From assembly GCA_001793775.1 (NCBI GenBank), contig MGIN01000014.1, positions 15,523-23,046 on the forward strand: DNA of 7,524 nt. Reading direction: 5' to 3'. Below the pieces are notes generated by a model that saw only the letters and a program-made list of their open reading frames with translations, was not told the DNA's origin and ran no database searches. Origin of the DNA: Candidatus Wolfebacteria bacterium GWA1_42_9. Lineage in GTDB: Bacteria > Patescibacteriota > Minisyncoccia > UBA6257 > JAGOQP01. How positions within the stretch are numbered: position 1 is the first letter of the stretch; each line of letters begins with the position of its first letter. The position numbers and the translations under genes were made by a program. Positions 1-4,205 of this stretch are shown here, piece after piece.

Positions 1-71
1 GCAAAGAGTTGTTAGAAATTGAGAGGTTCCATATAAATCAAATCAGAGAAGCCGGTATTGATATAAAGTAA
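1..71 (+). CDS. 3' end of an unidentified gene (partial)
   Basis: An open frame enters from the left edge (first full codon at position 3) and ends with TAA at 69-71. It leaves 22 visible residues, ending REAGIDIK. The stretch is charged and probably helical, but too short to place in a family, and I do not recognise it. No terminator-like hairpin with a T-run follows directly. Alternative weak inverted repeats (AGGTAG 81-86 with CTACCT 115-120; AGTGTA 85-90 with TACACT 120-125) lie just downstream. That the frame is coding is inferred only from its being open and from the gap before the next gene. Confidence 0.4.
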   Translation, partial: KELLEIERFHINQIREAGIDIK

Positions 72-154
72 TTTTGAATAAGGTAGTGTAAACTAACCCC
101 TATGCCTATCCAACCTACCTACACTGAAAAACCTGTTTATTGTGTAAATTGTAA

Positions 155-183
155 TTGACCTTTTTTACAAAAAGACCTATGGT
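155..183 (+). promoter_or_regulatory. Predicted sigma70-type promoter of the zinc-ribbon gene
   Basis: The -35 element is TTGACC (155-160, 5 of 6 consensus bases), the spacer is 17 bp, and the -10 element is TATGGT (178-183, 4 of 6). The predicted start site is near 190, directly before the AAAGGAGG ribosome binding site at 191-198. This arrangement supports initiation at ATG 204 rather than at ATG 186, which would lie upstream of the transcript. The site is predicted from sequence only. Confidence 0.5.
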
Positions 184-203
184 ATATGCGAAAGGAGGCC
201 TGT

Positions 204-437
204 ATGAGCGCCGAATCGAATTTGGAAGTGTTTTTGAAAACCCAGAAGAGGTACTGCCCAGCGTGCGGTGGGGAACTGAAGCACGTGAAGGACAGCACCA
301 GTGCTATCCCTCGTGAACAGATAGAGGTCCATGTCCTCTACCGGTGCGAGGGCTGCGGATCTCGGTTTCAGGAGGACCAAGATCTCCAGTGCAAGAGACC
401 GCTCAACCTCACGGACATCATCCTCACGCGTCTCTAG
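204..437 (+). CDS. Small zinc-ribbon protein, hypothetical
   Basis: A 77-residue protein with two CxxC knuckles, Cys18-x2-Cys21 (CPAC) and Cys48-x2-Cys51 (CEGC), each followed by Gly. This is the usual layout of a single zinc ribbon; a further Cys63 follows. There is no signal peptide or membrane segment, so a cytoplasmic role is expected. I do not recognise a named family, and zinc ribbons alone do not define function. The start at 204 is chosen because AAAGGAGG (191-198) lies 5 nt upstream; the in-frame ATG at 186 has no such site. Unusual features: the coding region is about 55% G+C by hand count, against about 35% for the ArsR-type gene downstream, and it is the only gene here with a canonical Shine-Dalgarno sequence. 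It also has its own promoter and a following hairpin, so it may be a transferred cassette. Confidence 0.75.
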   Translation: MSAESNLEVFLKTQKRYCPACGGELKHVKDSTSAIPREQIEVHVLYRCEGCGSRFQEDQDLQCKRPLNLTDIILTRL

Positions 438-457
438 TTCTTCCGCTGCCGCACATT

Positions 458-484
458 ACCGGTCAGGTGTCTCGCCTGACCGGT
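458..484 (+). terminator. Perfect 10-bp hairpin after the zinc-ribbon gene
   Basis: ACCGGTCAGG (458-467) and CCTGACCGGT (475-484) are perfect inverted repeats around a 7-nt loop, 20 bp after the stop codon of the zinc-ribbon gene. The stem is G+C-rich as in an intrinsic terminator, but it is followed by TACGCTTTAAAAAC rather than a clean T-run. It could act as a weak terminator, a 3'-end stabilising hairpin, or a protein-binding palindrome. Confidence 0.55.
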
Positions 485-511
485 TACGCTTTAAAAACAC
501 CTCACATAAAC

Positions 512-541
512 CATTCTCATATTCTGCAGAATATGAGAATG
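512..541. promoter_or_regulatory. 30-bp perfect palindrome, candidate ArsR-type operator O1
   Basis: The left arm CATTCTCATATTCTG (512-526) is exactly complementary to the right arm (527-541), with no loop. Its core, TATTC-N4-GAATA at 520-533, is the same half-site pair found in the operator copies at 552-565 (last base differs) and 896-909. Its centre (526.5) lies 32 bp from the centre of the next operator (558.5), close to three helical turns, so proteins bound at both would face the same side of the DNA. The likely ligand is the winged-helix protein encoded at 607; that link is inference. Confidence 0.7.
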
Positions 542-574
542 TCTATGGTCTTATTCGTACGAATGGGTAAATAG
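542..574 (+). promoter_or_regulatory. 33-bp promoter/operator block, copy 1 (before the ArsR-type gene)
   Basis: This block matches 886-918 at 30 of 33 positions. It contains the perfect palindrome ATTCGTACGAAT (553-564). Possible promoter hexamers flank it: TGGTCT (546-551) and TAAATA (568-573), spaced 16 bp, which would put the palindrome inside the promoter spacer, a classic repressor position. Alternatively, the block sits just upstream of the TATAAT promoter at 572-600 and overlaps its -35. Either reading predicts repression of the downstream gene when the site is occupied. Confidence 0.7.
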
Positions 575-600
575 AAAGAAATTTTCCAGTGGGGTATAAT
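572..600 (+). promoter_or_regulatory. Predicted promoter of the ArsR-type gene (leaderless geometry)
   Basis: TAGAAA (572-577, 4 of 6 matches to the -35 consensus), a 17-bp spacer, and a perfect TATAAT (595-600). The predicted transcription start is near 607, exactly the ATG of the regulator gene, so the mRNA would be leaderless. Its -35 overlaps the last bases of the operator block that ends at 574. Confidence 0.6.
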
Positions 601-606
601 AAAATT

Positions 607-876
607 ATGGAAGAATTAAGACGTTTGGAAAAGATATTAAAAGCTCTGGCCAACAAAAGGAGGCTGGTTATTCTGAGGTTTTTAAAAAAGAATAAAAAGG
701 CTTCGGTGGGGGAAATTGCCGAAGAAATAGGAATATCTTTTAAATCCACCTCTAAGCATCTTACTGTTCTGTCGGCTGTTGACGTTGTGGAAAAAGAACA
801 AAAATCTTTGACGATGTTTTACTATATTTCTGATAATCAGCATCAGATTGTCCGTCTTATCCTCTCTATTATTTAG
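607..876 (+). CDS. ArsR-family winged-helix transcriptional regulator
   Basis: An 89-residue protein with the ArsR-type fold. An N-terminal helix with KALANKRRLVILRFL is followed by a helix-turn-helix (about residues 37-58, EIAEEIGISFKSTSKHLTVL) and a wing (about 65-78, EKEQKSLTMFYYIS). Such proteins normally bind palindromic operators as dimers and repress transcription. There is no cysteine at all, and the usual ELCVCDL-type metal site is replaced by an EIAEEIGIS-type segment, so sensing by metal thiolates is unlikely; the signal is unknown. ATG 607 is preferred over the in-frame GTG at 589 because a perfect TATAAT (595-600) lies between them. The gene sits behind two candidate operators (512-541, 542-574), and a third copy precedes the nuclease gene. 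This suggests autoregulation plus control of the nuclease. Confidence 0.88.
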   Translation: MEELRRLEKILKALANKRRLVILRFLKKNKKASVGEIAEEIGISFKSTSKHLTVLSAVDVVEKEQKSLTMFYYISDNQHQIVRLILSII

Positions 877-885
877 GCCATCTGA

Positions 886-918
886 TCCATTGTCTTATTC
901 GTACGAATAGGTAAATAG
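886..918 (+). promoter_or_regulatory. 33-bp promoter/operator block, copy 2 (before the nuclease gene)
   Basis: This is a near-exact repeat of 542-574 (30 of 33 identical; differences at 888, 891 and 909). It holds the 14-bp perfect palindrome TATTCGTACGAATA (896-909). TTGTCT (890-895) and TAAATA (912-917), spaced 16 bp, could be the -35 and -10, with the palindrome between them. It lies 10 bp after the stop codon of the regulator gene, in front of the nuclease gene. This is the strongest reason to think the two genes form one regulon. Confidence 0.72.
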
Positions 919-919
919 C

Positions 920-949
920 CCATGCGAATGGTTCCATAGGAACGCATGG
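920..949. repeat. Nested inverted repeat in the nuclease leader
   Basis: CCATGC (920-925) pairs with GCATGG (944-949), and inside it GTTCC (931-935) pairs with GGAAC (939-943) around a 3-nt loop, leaving a 5-nt bulge at 926-930. If transcription starts from copy 2 of the operator-promoter, the leader RNA would begin with this bulged hairpin. It could also be a second protein site. No matching structure precedes the regulator gene. Confidence 0.4.
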
Positions 950-952
950 CAG

Positions 953-961
953 TGATATAAA
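953..961 (+). promoter_or_regulatory. Possible extended -10 element at the nuclease start
   Basis: TG-A-TATAAA matches an extended -10 (TGnTATAAT) in all but the last base. It ends only 2 nt before ATG 964. If it is used, the predicted start site (about 968) would fall just inside the annotated gene, so either the upstream operator-promoter drives this gene or translation starts further in, for example at GTG 1012 or GTG 1018. There is no good -35. Confidence 0.35.
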
Positions 962-963
962 AT

Positions 964-1710
964 ATGAAACCAGGTATAAGTAGAGACGGTTCTAAAAATA
1001 AAACAGTCTTAGTGGGGGTGCTGAAAAGTAAGCGTGATCTTGACATTCTTTTGAATAAAAACTGGTATCGGATACCGGTCATCTATGCTCCTAAGAAATC
1101 ATTCGGCTACCTGGCTTTTTATCAGCCGGCTGTTTTTGGAAGACAAGGAAAGCGGATTAGGTATTATGCCAGAGTTTTGAATCGTCAGACTGCTAAGAGA
1201 AATAAATTAATTCCTGACGAGCTGAATCATCCCCGCGCCAACTCTGATTATTTTAGAATTTATGTTAGCGAAATTAAGAAACTACCTCATCCCGTTAGAA
1301 ACACAACCCCCCGCCGCGTTTCGTTTGGCTTTACCACTCTCAAGCGTCTCTTGATGTCAAAAGATATCTTGCAGCTTTACAATGTTGTTCCCACAGAGCG
1401 AATAGTGGCTAAAGGCTTAAAGCAAGCCGGCATTAAAGTATTCCCTCAGTATCGTATTTCCAAAAATAACAAAAGATATTGTCTTGATTTTGCCGTTTTT
1501 TGTAAAAAAGGAAAGATTGTTATTGAATGCAATAATCAAAAAGCCCACGCCGGCTCTCTTCAGATAAGAAAAGACAGAATCAAAGATACTTTCCTCAAGA
1601 GAAATAGCTGGACGGTTATTCGTCTGACTGAGGGAAAAATCGTGTTTGATTTAAAAGGATGTCTTCTGAGAATAGAAAGGACCATTCAAAAACTGGGCGG
1701 TTTTCTATGA
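964..1710 (+). CDS. PD-(D/E)XK nuclease-like protein (DUF559/Vsr-type C-terminal domain)
   Basis: A 248-residue protein of two parts. Residues 14-110 hold a conserved-looking module (VGVLKSKRDLDILL, WYRIPV, LAFYQPAVFG, IRYYARV). It loosely resembles PUA/EVE/ASCH-like folds, which is my inference only. Residues 118-240 match the DUF559/Vsr endonuclease pattern: Glu145 in a helix, Asp175 in RYCLDFAVF, Glu188 in KIVIECNN, His195, Asp204 in RKDRIKD, then Trp216 and Arg220 in SWTVIRL. The likely role is DNA cleavage or nicking; the substrate is unknown. It is a free-standing protein with no methylase or helicase beside it. The stop is TGA, rare in this window. The operator block at 886-918 suggests it is kept repressed by the ArsR-type protein upstream, which would fit a nuclease that harms the cell unless induced. 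ATG 964 is the best-supported start but lacks a Shine-Dalgarno sequence. Confidence 0.75.
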   Translation: MKPGISRDGSKNKTVLVGVLKSKRDLDILLNKNWYRIPVIYAPKKSFGYLAFYQPAVFGRQGKRIRYYARVLNRQTAKRNKLIPDELNHPRANSDYFRIYVSEIKKLPHPVRNTTPRRVSFGFTTLKRLLMSKDILQLYNVVPTERIVAKGLKQAGIKVFPQYRISKNNKRYCLDFAVFCKKGKIVIECNNQKAHAGSLQIRKDRIKDTFLKRNSWTVIRLTEGKIVFDLKGCLLRIERTIQKLGGFL

Positions 1711-1813
1711 ATAGGATATTTGTAGAAGGCAACTTTTTTGTTTTTAAAAATAGTGATAAAATTATTTGGGGTTAGCTGAGATTTTGATTTTTTTTGAGAT
1801 ATCTTCTAAACAC

Positions 1814-2080
1814 ATGGGAAAAGGATTTTTAGAACAGGGGATGAAAAACGAAGAGCGCTTCTTTTCAGAAAACGAGAAACTTAGGAGGGTTCGCGGTTTA
1901 CTTAATGAAGAAAGAAAGGTGACAGTTAGGTTCCCTGACGGAACGATTGAGGAGGGATGGCGGGTTGCTCAGGTTATTCCTGAAGATGAGGAAGGAAAGC
2001 AGATAGTGGTAGTTGTTAACAGCGACCAGACAATGAGGAGAGCGGTGGCACTCGATGAATTTTTATCCTGGCAAAAATAA
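1814..2080 (+). CDS. Hypothetical small soluble protein
   Basis: About 88 residues, highly charged. An N-terminal Glu/Arg-rich helix (ERFFSENEKLRRVRGLLNEE) is followed by a beta-rich part (KVTVRFPDGTIEEGWRV, IVVVVNSD) and a tail ending LDEFLSWQK. There is no signal peptide, membrane segment or cysteine. I do not recognise a family; the DGTIEEGW stretch suggests a small barrel but no function. The open frame extends upstream to TTG 1766, but residues encoded before 1814 (rich in Ile and Phe) look non-coding. ATG 1814 and ATG 1841 are the realistic starts. TATCTT (1800-1805) could be a -10 giving a nearly leaderless mRNA from 1814. A possible extended -10 (TG-A-TAAAAT, 1754-1762) would give a leader of about 45 nt. 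No Shine-Dalgarno sequence is evident. Confidence 0.65.
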   Translation: MGKGFLEQGMKNEERFFSENEKLRRVRGLLNEERKVTVRFPDGTIEEGWRVAQVIPEDEEGKQIVVVVNSDQTMRRAVALDEFLSWQK

Positions 2081-2129
2081 ACTTTTTAAATAACTTAACA
2101 AACAAAGGTCGAGTACAAACATTTTTACT

Positions 2130-2387
2130 ATGCAACTGAACAAAAAAGCTTTGGGATTAACGGCGGCAGTTCTCTCCGGCGCTTTCTGGCTGGTGGCGAT
2201 GGTGTTTTCTCTTCTAACCAGCGTGGGCGAACTGACTTTGACCACTCTTGGCAGTTTTCATCCTTTCTTCAGTTATTCCTGGGGAGGAATGGTCGTTATT
2301 GTTGTCGAACATCTGATTTGCGGGTTTATTCTCGGCTGGCTCTTTGCCTGGGTTTACAATAAATTTCTCTCTCGGCCAGCTGTCTAG
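2130..2387 (+). CDS. Two-helix membrane protein, DUF5676-like
   Basis: An 85-residue membrane protein opening with LNKKALGLTAAVLSGAFWLV, with helices at about residues 8-30 and 52-77. Between them is a short outside or inside loop with an FHPFFSYSWGG segment. The overall pattern, KALGL...W near the start and a G-rich helix ending in LFAWVYNKF, resembles DUF5676 proteins, which are sometimes labelled holin-like. This match is from memory of the family pattern. No enzymatic motif is visible and the function of the family is unknown. It lacks a Shine-Dalgarno sequence; TACAAA at 2114-2119 could be a -10 giving a very short leader. It is followed by a small hairpin (2413-2429) with a short T-run. 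Confidence 0.7.
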   Translation: MQLNKKALGLTAAVLSGAFWLVAMVFSLLTSVGELTLTTLGSFHPFFSYSWGGMVVIVVEHLICGFILGWLFAWVYNKFLSRPAV

Positions 2388-2412
2388 TTTCTAATAGTAT
2401 TTTTTTCTACTT

Positions 2413-2429
2413 TCAGACGAATGGTCTGA
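2413..2429 (+). terminator. Small hairpin between the membrane and Nudix genes
   Basis: TCAGAC (2413-2418) and GTCTGA (2424-2429) form a 6-bp perfect stem with a 5-nt loop, followed by TGCATTTTT. It could be a weak intrinsic terminator for the membrane gene. It also lies only 13 bp before the GTG start of the Nudix gene, so it could be an operator instead. Confidence 0.4.
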
Positions 2430-2441
2430 TGCATTTTTCCT

Positions 2442-2912
2442 GTGCCTAAAATAAGCGCCGGATTGGTGATTTACCGAAAAAACAACAACCGAACCGAAGT
2501 TCTCCTGGTTCATCCGGGAGGGCCCTTTTGGGTTAGAAAAGACAAGGGCGCCTGGAGCATTCCCAAAGGCAGAAACGGGCACGAAGAAGATTTGCTGGCA
2601 ACCGCCAGAAGAGAGGTAAAAGAAGAAACGGGATTGAATTTTAACGACGACAACAATTTTGTCTTTTTGGGGTCGGTGACTCAGAAGAGCGGCAAAATTG
2701 TCCATGCCTGGGCGGTTAAAGCCGCCGATTTCCTGCAAAACGGGCCTAACCAGGTTCCGATTCAAAGCAACACGGTTAAAATGGGACTGTTGGAATTTCC
2801 CGAAGTGGACAGAGCGGAATTTTTTACCCTTGAAGAGGCAAAAGATAAAATAAATCCAGCTCAAATAGGATTTTTAGACAGATTAACAGAGCTGATTGTA
2901 GCCTATCTCTAA
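2442..2912 (+). CDS. Nudix hydrolase (COG4119-like)
   Basis: A 156-residue cytoplasmic hydrolase carrying a complete Nudix box: Gly43-x5-Glu49-x7-Arg57-Glu58-Val59-Lys60-Glu61-Glu62-Thr63-Gly64-Leu65. The Glu cluster binds the catalytic Mg2+. Around it are SAGLVIYR (5-12), LLVHPGGPFW (21-30) and GAWSIPKG (36-43) before the box, and KIVHAWAV, SNTVKM, FPEVDRAEFF and FLDRL after it. This matches the small predicted NTP pyrophosphohydrolase group COG4119. The substrate (a nucleoside diphosphate linked to another group) cannot be told from sequence. The start is GTG 2442: the ATG at 2430 is out of frame and the frame upstream is closed. No Shine-Dalgarno sequence is seen. The promoter of the next gene lies at the end of this reading frame. 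Confidence 0.92.
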   Translation: MPKISAGLVIYRKNNNRTEVLLVHPGGPFWVRKDKGAWSIPKGRNGHEEDLLATARREVKEETGLNFNDDNNFVFLGSVTQKSGKIVHAWAVKAADFLQNGPNQVPIQSNTVKMGLLEFPEVDRAEFFTLEEAKDKINPAQIGFLDRLTELIVAYL

Positions 2913-2924
2913 ATATGCTATAAT
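2896..2924 (+). promoter_or_regulatory. Strong predicted promoter of the metalloprotease gene
   Basis: TTGTAG (2896-2901), an exact 17-bp spacer, and a perfect extended -10, TGC-TATAAT (2916-2924). The predicted start site is about 2930-2931. The -35 lies inside the last codons of the Nudix gene. This rules out the in-frame ATG at 2923, which is part of the -10 itself, as the start of the protease. Confidence 0.75.
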
Positions 2925-2964
2925 GTACCGGGTAGTAAAGCTCAGTTTTACTGCCCGATGTACA
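2924..2964 (+). promoter_or_regulatory. Hairpin at the predicted 5' end of the metalloprotease mRNA
   Basis: GGGTAGTAAA (2930-2939) pairs with TTTACTGCCC (2947-2956), ten pairs including one G-U, around a 7-nt loop. An outer stem, TGTAC (2924-2928) with GTACA (2960-2964), extends the symmetry in the DNA. Because transcription is predicted to start at 2930-2931, the RNA would begin with this stem, a position known to protect mRNAs from 5'-end decay. The symmetry could instead be an operator next to the -10. Confidence 0.65.
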
Positions 2965-2997
2965 AGGTCGCTTATTAGTATTAACCCTTATTTAATT

Positions 2998-3837
2998 ATG
3001 AAAAAACGTTTACTTAAGTATTTTTTAGGTGTTTTGACGGTTTTTATGCTTCCCGGTCTTGTTTTGGCCATTGACTTTGCTAACTTCACTTTGTCTACTC
3101 CCGAGACCGAAAGAACGCTGATTCTTCCTCAGCGAGCCGATAAGTCGCCGGTAGTTTATCTGGGAAGCAGTATTGATCCTAAAACCAAGGAAAGGGTAGA
3201 AGGGTATGCTTTTATTCACTATCTTCGTGGAGGTAATGCCGCCAAACCTCCCAAAGCATCATCTTGTTATACCTATCTTTCTAGCGGAGCTAAATGGAGA
3301 GGAGTAGAACCGTGGGTAGTTAACCCCTCCAATACCAAGGGACTGGACAGCAGCTTTGTTTTAGCAAATTTAGCTGGTGATATTGCTAAGTGGGAAGATG
3401 CAGCTGATGGCATTGTTGGCGGAGGCGTTTCGGTAGATATTTTAGGCGGCGGTTCCTCTATAAACGATGTTTTGGTGGCAGACATGATTAGTCCGGATGA
3501 TAAAAACGAGGTTTACTTTGCTGATGTTTCTTCTTCGGGAGCAATTGCGGTGACCATTGTTTGGGGAATCTTCGGTGGCCCTCCTTCCCAAAGAAAATTA
3601 GTAGAATGGGATCAGGTTTACGACGATGTTGATTTTGACTGGTCAGCCAGCGGAGAAGCAGAAAAAATGGATTTTGAAAATATCGCTACTCACGAGCTGG
3701 GACACAGCGTAGGAATGGGAGACCTTTACAATTCTTCCTGTTCCTTGGAAACGATGTATGGATATGCCAGCGAGGGGGAGATTAATAAAAGGGATCTCCA
3801 TACCGGAGACATTGCCGGCATCAATAAGCTTTATTAG
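2998..3837 (+). CDS. Secreted matrixin-like zinc metalloprotease
   Basis: A 279-residue protein with a clear signal peptide: MKKRLLK, a hydrophobic core, and likely cleavage after VLA at residue 24. The catalytic motif is HELGHSVGMGD (His232, Glu233, His236, Asp242), the metzincin zinc site with Asp in place of the usual third His, as known in snapalysin-type enzymes. Met253 in ETMYGY is the Met-turn. The fold resembles M10 matrixins: CYTYL...KWRGVEPWVVNP at 90-110, then EVYFADV and AVTIVWG strands. It should cut proteins outside the cell; substrates are unknown. There is no obvious pro-domain cysteine switch. Cys90 and Cys248 could form a disulfide, a possible task for the DsbA/VKOR pair encoded downstream. 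ATG 2998 is chosen for the signal peptide and the promoter position. The leader is about 67 nt and has no Shine-Dalgarno sequence. Confidence 0.88.
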   Translation: MKKRLLKYFLGVLTVFMLPGLVLAIDFANFTLSTPETERTLILPQRADKSPVVYLGSSIDPKTKERVEGYAFIHYLRGGNAAKPPKASSCYTYLSSGAKWRGVEPWVVNPSNTKGLDSSFVLANLAGDIAKWEDAADGIVGGGVSVDILGGGSSINDVLVADMISPDDKNEVYFADVSSSGAIAVTIVWGIFGGPPSQRKLVEWDQVYDDVDFDWSASGEAEKMDFENIATHELGHSVGMGDLYNSSCSLETMYGYASEGEINKRDLHTGDIAGINKLY

Positions 3838-3955
3838 GAAAATAGATAAATTAATTCTAAAAAAGCACTTTCTTGGAAAAGGGGCAGTTTTCGTGGAACT
3901 TTAATGTTTTTTATTGTAGAATAAGTTAATTATCAAAAACTAGCATTTTTACGAC

Positions 3956-4105
3956 ATGCATCGAGATTTTGTGTCTTGGGAGCCGCGGGAGTTTAAATTT
4001 AAAATTGGAAAAACGCTGGCTTCATCTTTATCTGGATTTGTCGCTGGGGTGATTTTTGCCTCCATTATTTGGGGGGTGGCGTTGTTCCTACTGTCAATTT
4101 TTTGA
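3956..4105 (+). CDS. 49-residue single-helix membrane protein, hypothetical
   Basis: An open frame of 49 codons opening MHRDFVSWEPREFKFKIGK, with one transmembrane helix at about residues 22-48 rich in Gly, Ala, Ile and Trp, ending in TGA. A soluble charged N-terminus ahead of a C-terminal anchor suggests the N-terminus faces the cytoplasm. I recognise no family. It stands alone in the 368-bp gap between the protease and gdh genes, with a candidate hairpin (4124-4158) behind it. A weak promoter may be TGGAAC (3894-3899), 17 bp, TAGAAT (3917-3922). There is no Shine-Dalgarno sequence. The hydrophobic, amphipathically sensible translation supports coding, but the size leaves doubt. Confidence 0.5.
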   Translation: MHRDFVSWEPREFKFKIGKTLASSLSGFVAGVIFASIIWGVALFLLSIF

Positions 4106-4123
4106 TAATTGATATTTTTCTCT

Positions 4124-4158
4124 AAACACTTAGACCGCGAAAAACGGAATAGGTGTTT
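4124..4158 (+). terminator. Hairpin between the 49-residue gene and gdh
   Basis: AAACACTTA (4124-4132) pairs with TAGGTGTTT (4150-4158) with one G-U. CCG (4135-4137) pairs with CGG (4145-4147) inside, around CGAAAAA. A short T-rich stretch (TTTTAGTTT, 4156-4164) follows. It is likely a terminator isolating the gdh promoter, which begins at 4163. The internal mismatches make it a weak one. Confidence 0.45.
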
Positions 4159-4162
4159 TAGT

Positions 4163-4191
4163 TTGCGGACATCCTAAGAGTGGAGTATAAA
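4163..4191 (+). promoter_or_regulatory. Predicted promoter of the gdh gene cluster
   Basis: TTGCGG (4163-4168), a 17-bp spacer, and TATAAA (4186-4191, 5 of 6). The predicted start is about 4198, leaving a leader of only about 8 nt before ATG 4206 and no Shine-Dalgarno sequence. It probably drives at least gdh and the DUF167 gene. Confidence 0.65.
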
Positions 4192-4205
4192 AGTAAGAGA
4201 CGAAT

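Noticed and set aside
331..574. Two + strand frames overlapping the zinc-ribbon gene
   Set aside because: They cross the hairpin at 458-484 and the 30-bp palindrome, have Ser/Arg- or His/Pro-rich low-quality translations, and overlap a better-supported gene with a ribosome binding site.
1707..1775. 22-codon frame overlapping the nuclease stop codon (ATGA)
   Set aside because: It is very short, has no ribosome binding site or recognisable motif, and is A+T-rich; chance is the simplest explanation.
2417..2424. ACGAATGG before the Nudix gene resembling half of the ArsR-type operator
   Set aside because: The other half (ATTCGT) is absent, and the bases belong to a separate TCAGAC/GTCTGA hairpin.
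2391..2864. Minus-strand open frame of 157 codons across the Nudix gene
   Set aside because: The + strand encodes a complete Nudix box in this stretch. The minus-strand product has no recognisable domain and is a shadow.
2923..2997. N-terminal extension of the metalloprotease from ATG 2923
   Set aside because: That ATG is part of the TATAAT element, and the extension would bury the signal peptide; ATG 2998 fits both promoter and secretion.
3838..3955. Terminator or RNA gene after the protease
   Set aside because: Only a weak GAAAA/TTTTC pairing is visible. I see no stable hairpin with a T-run and no tRNA-like fold, so this A+T-rich stretch holds at most a weak promoter for the 49-residue gene.
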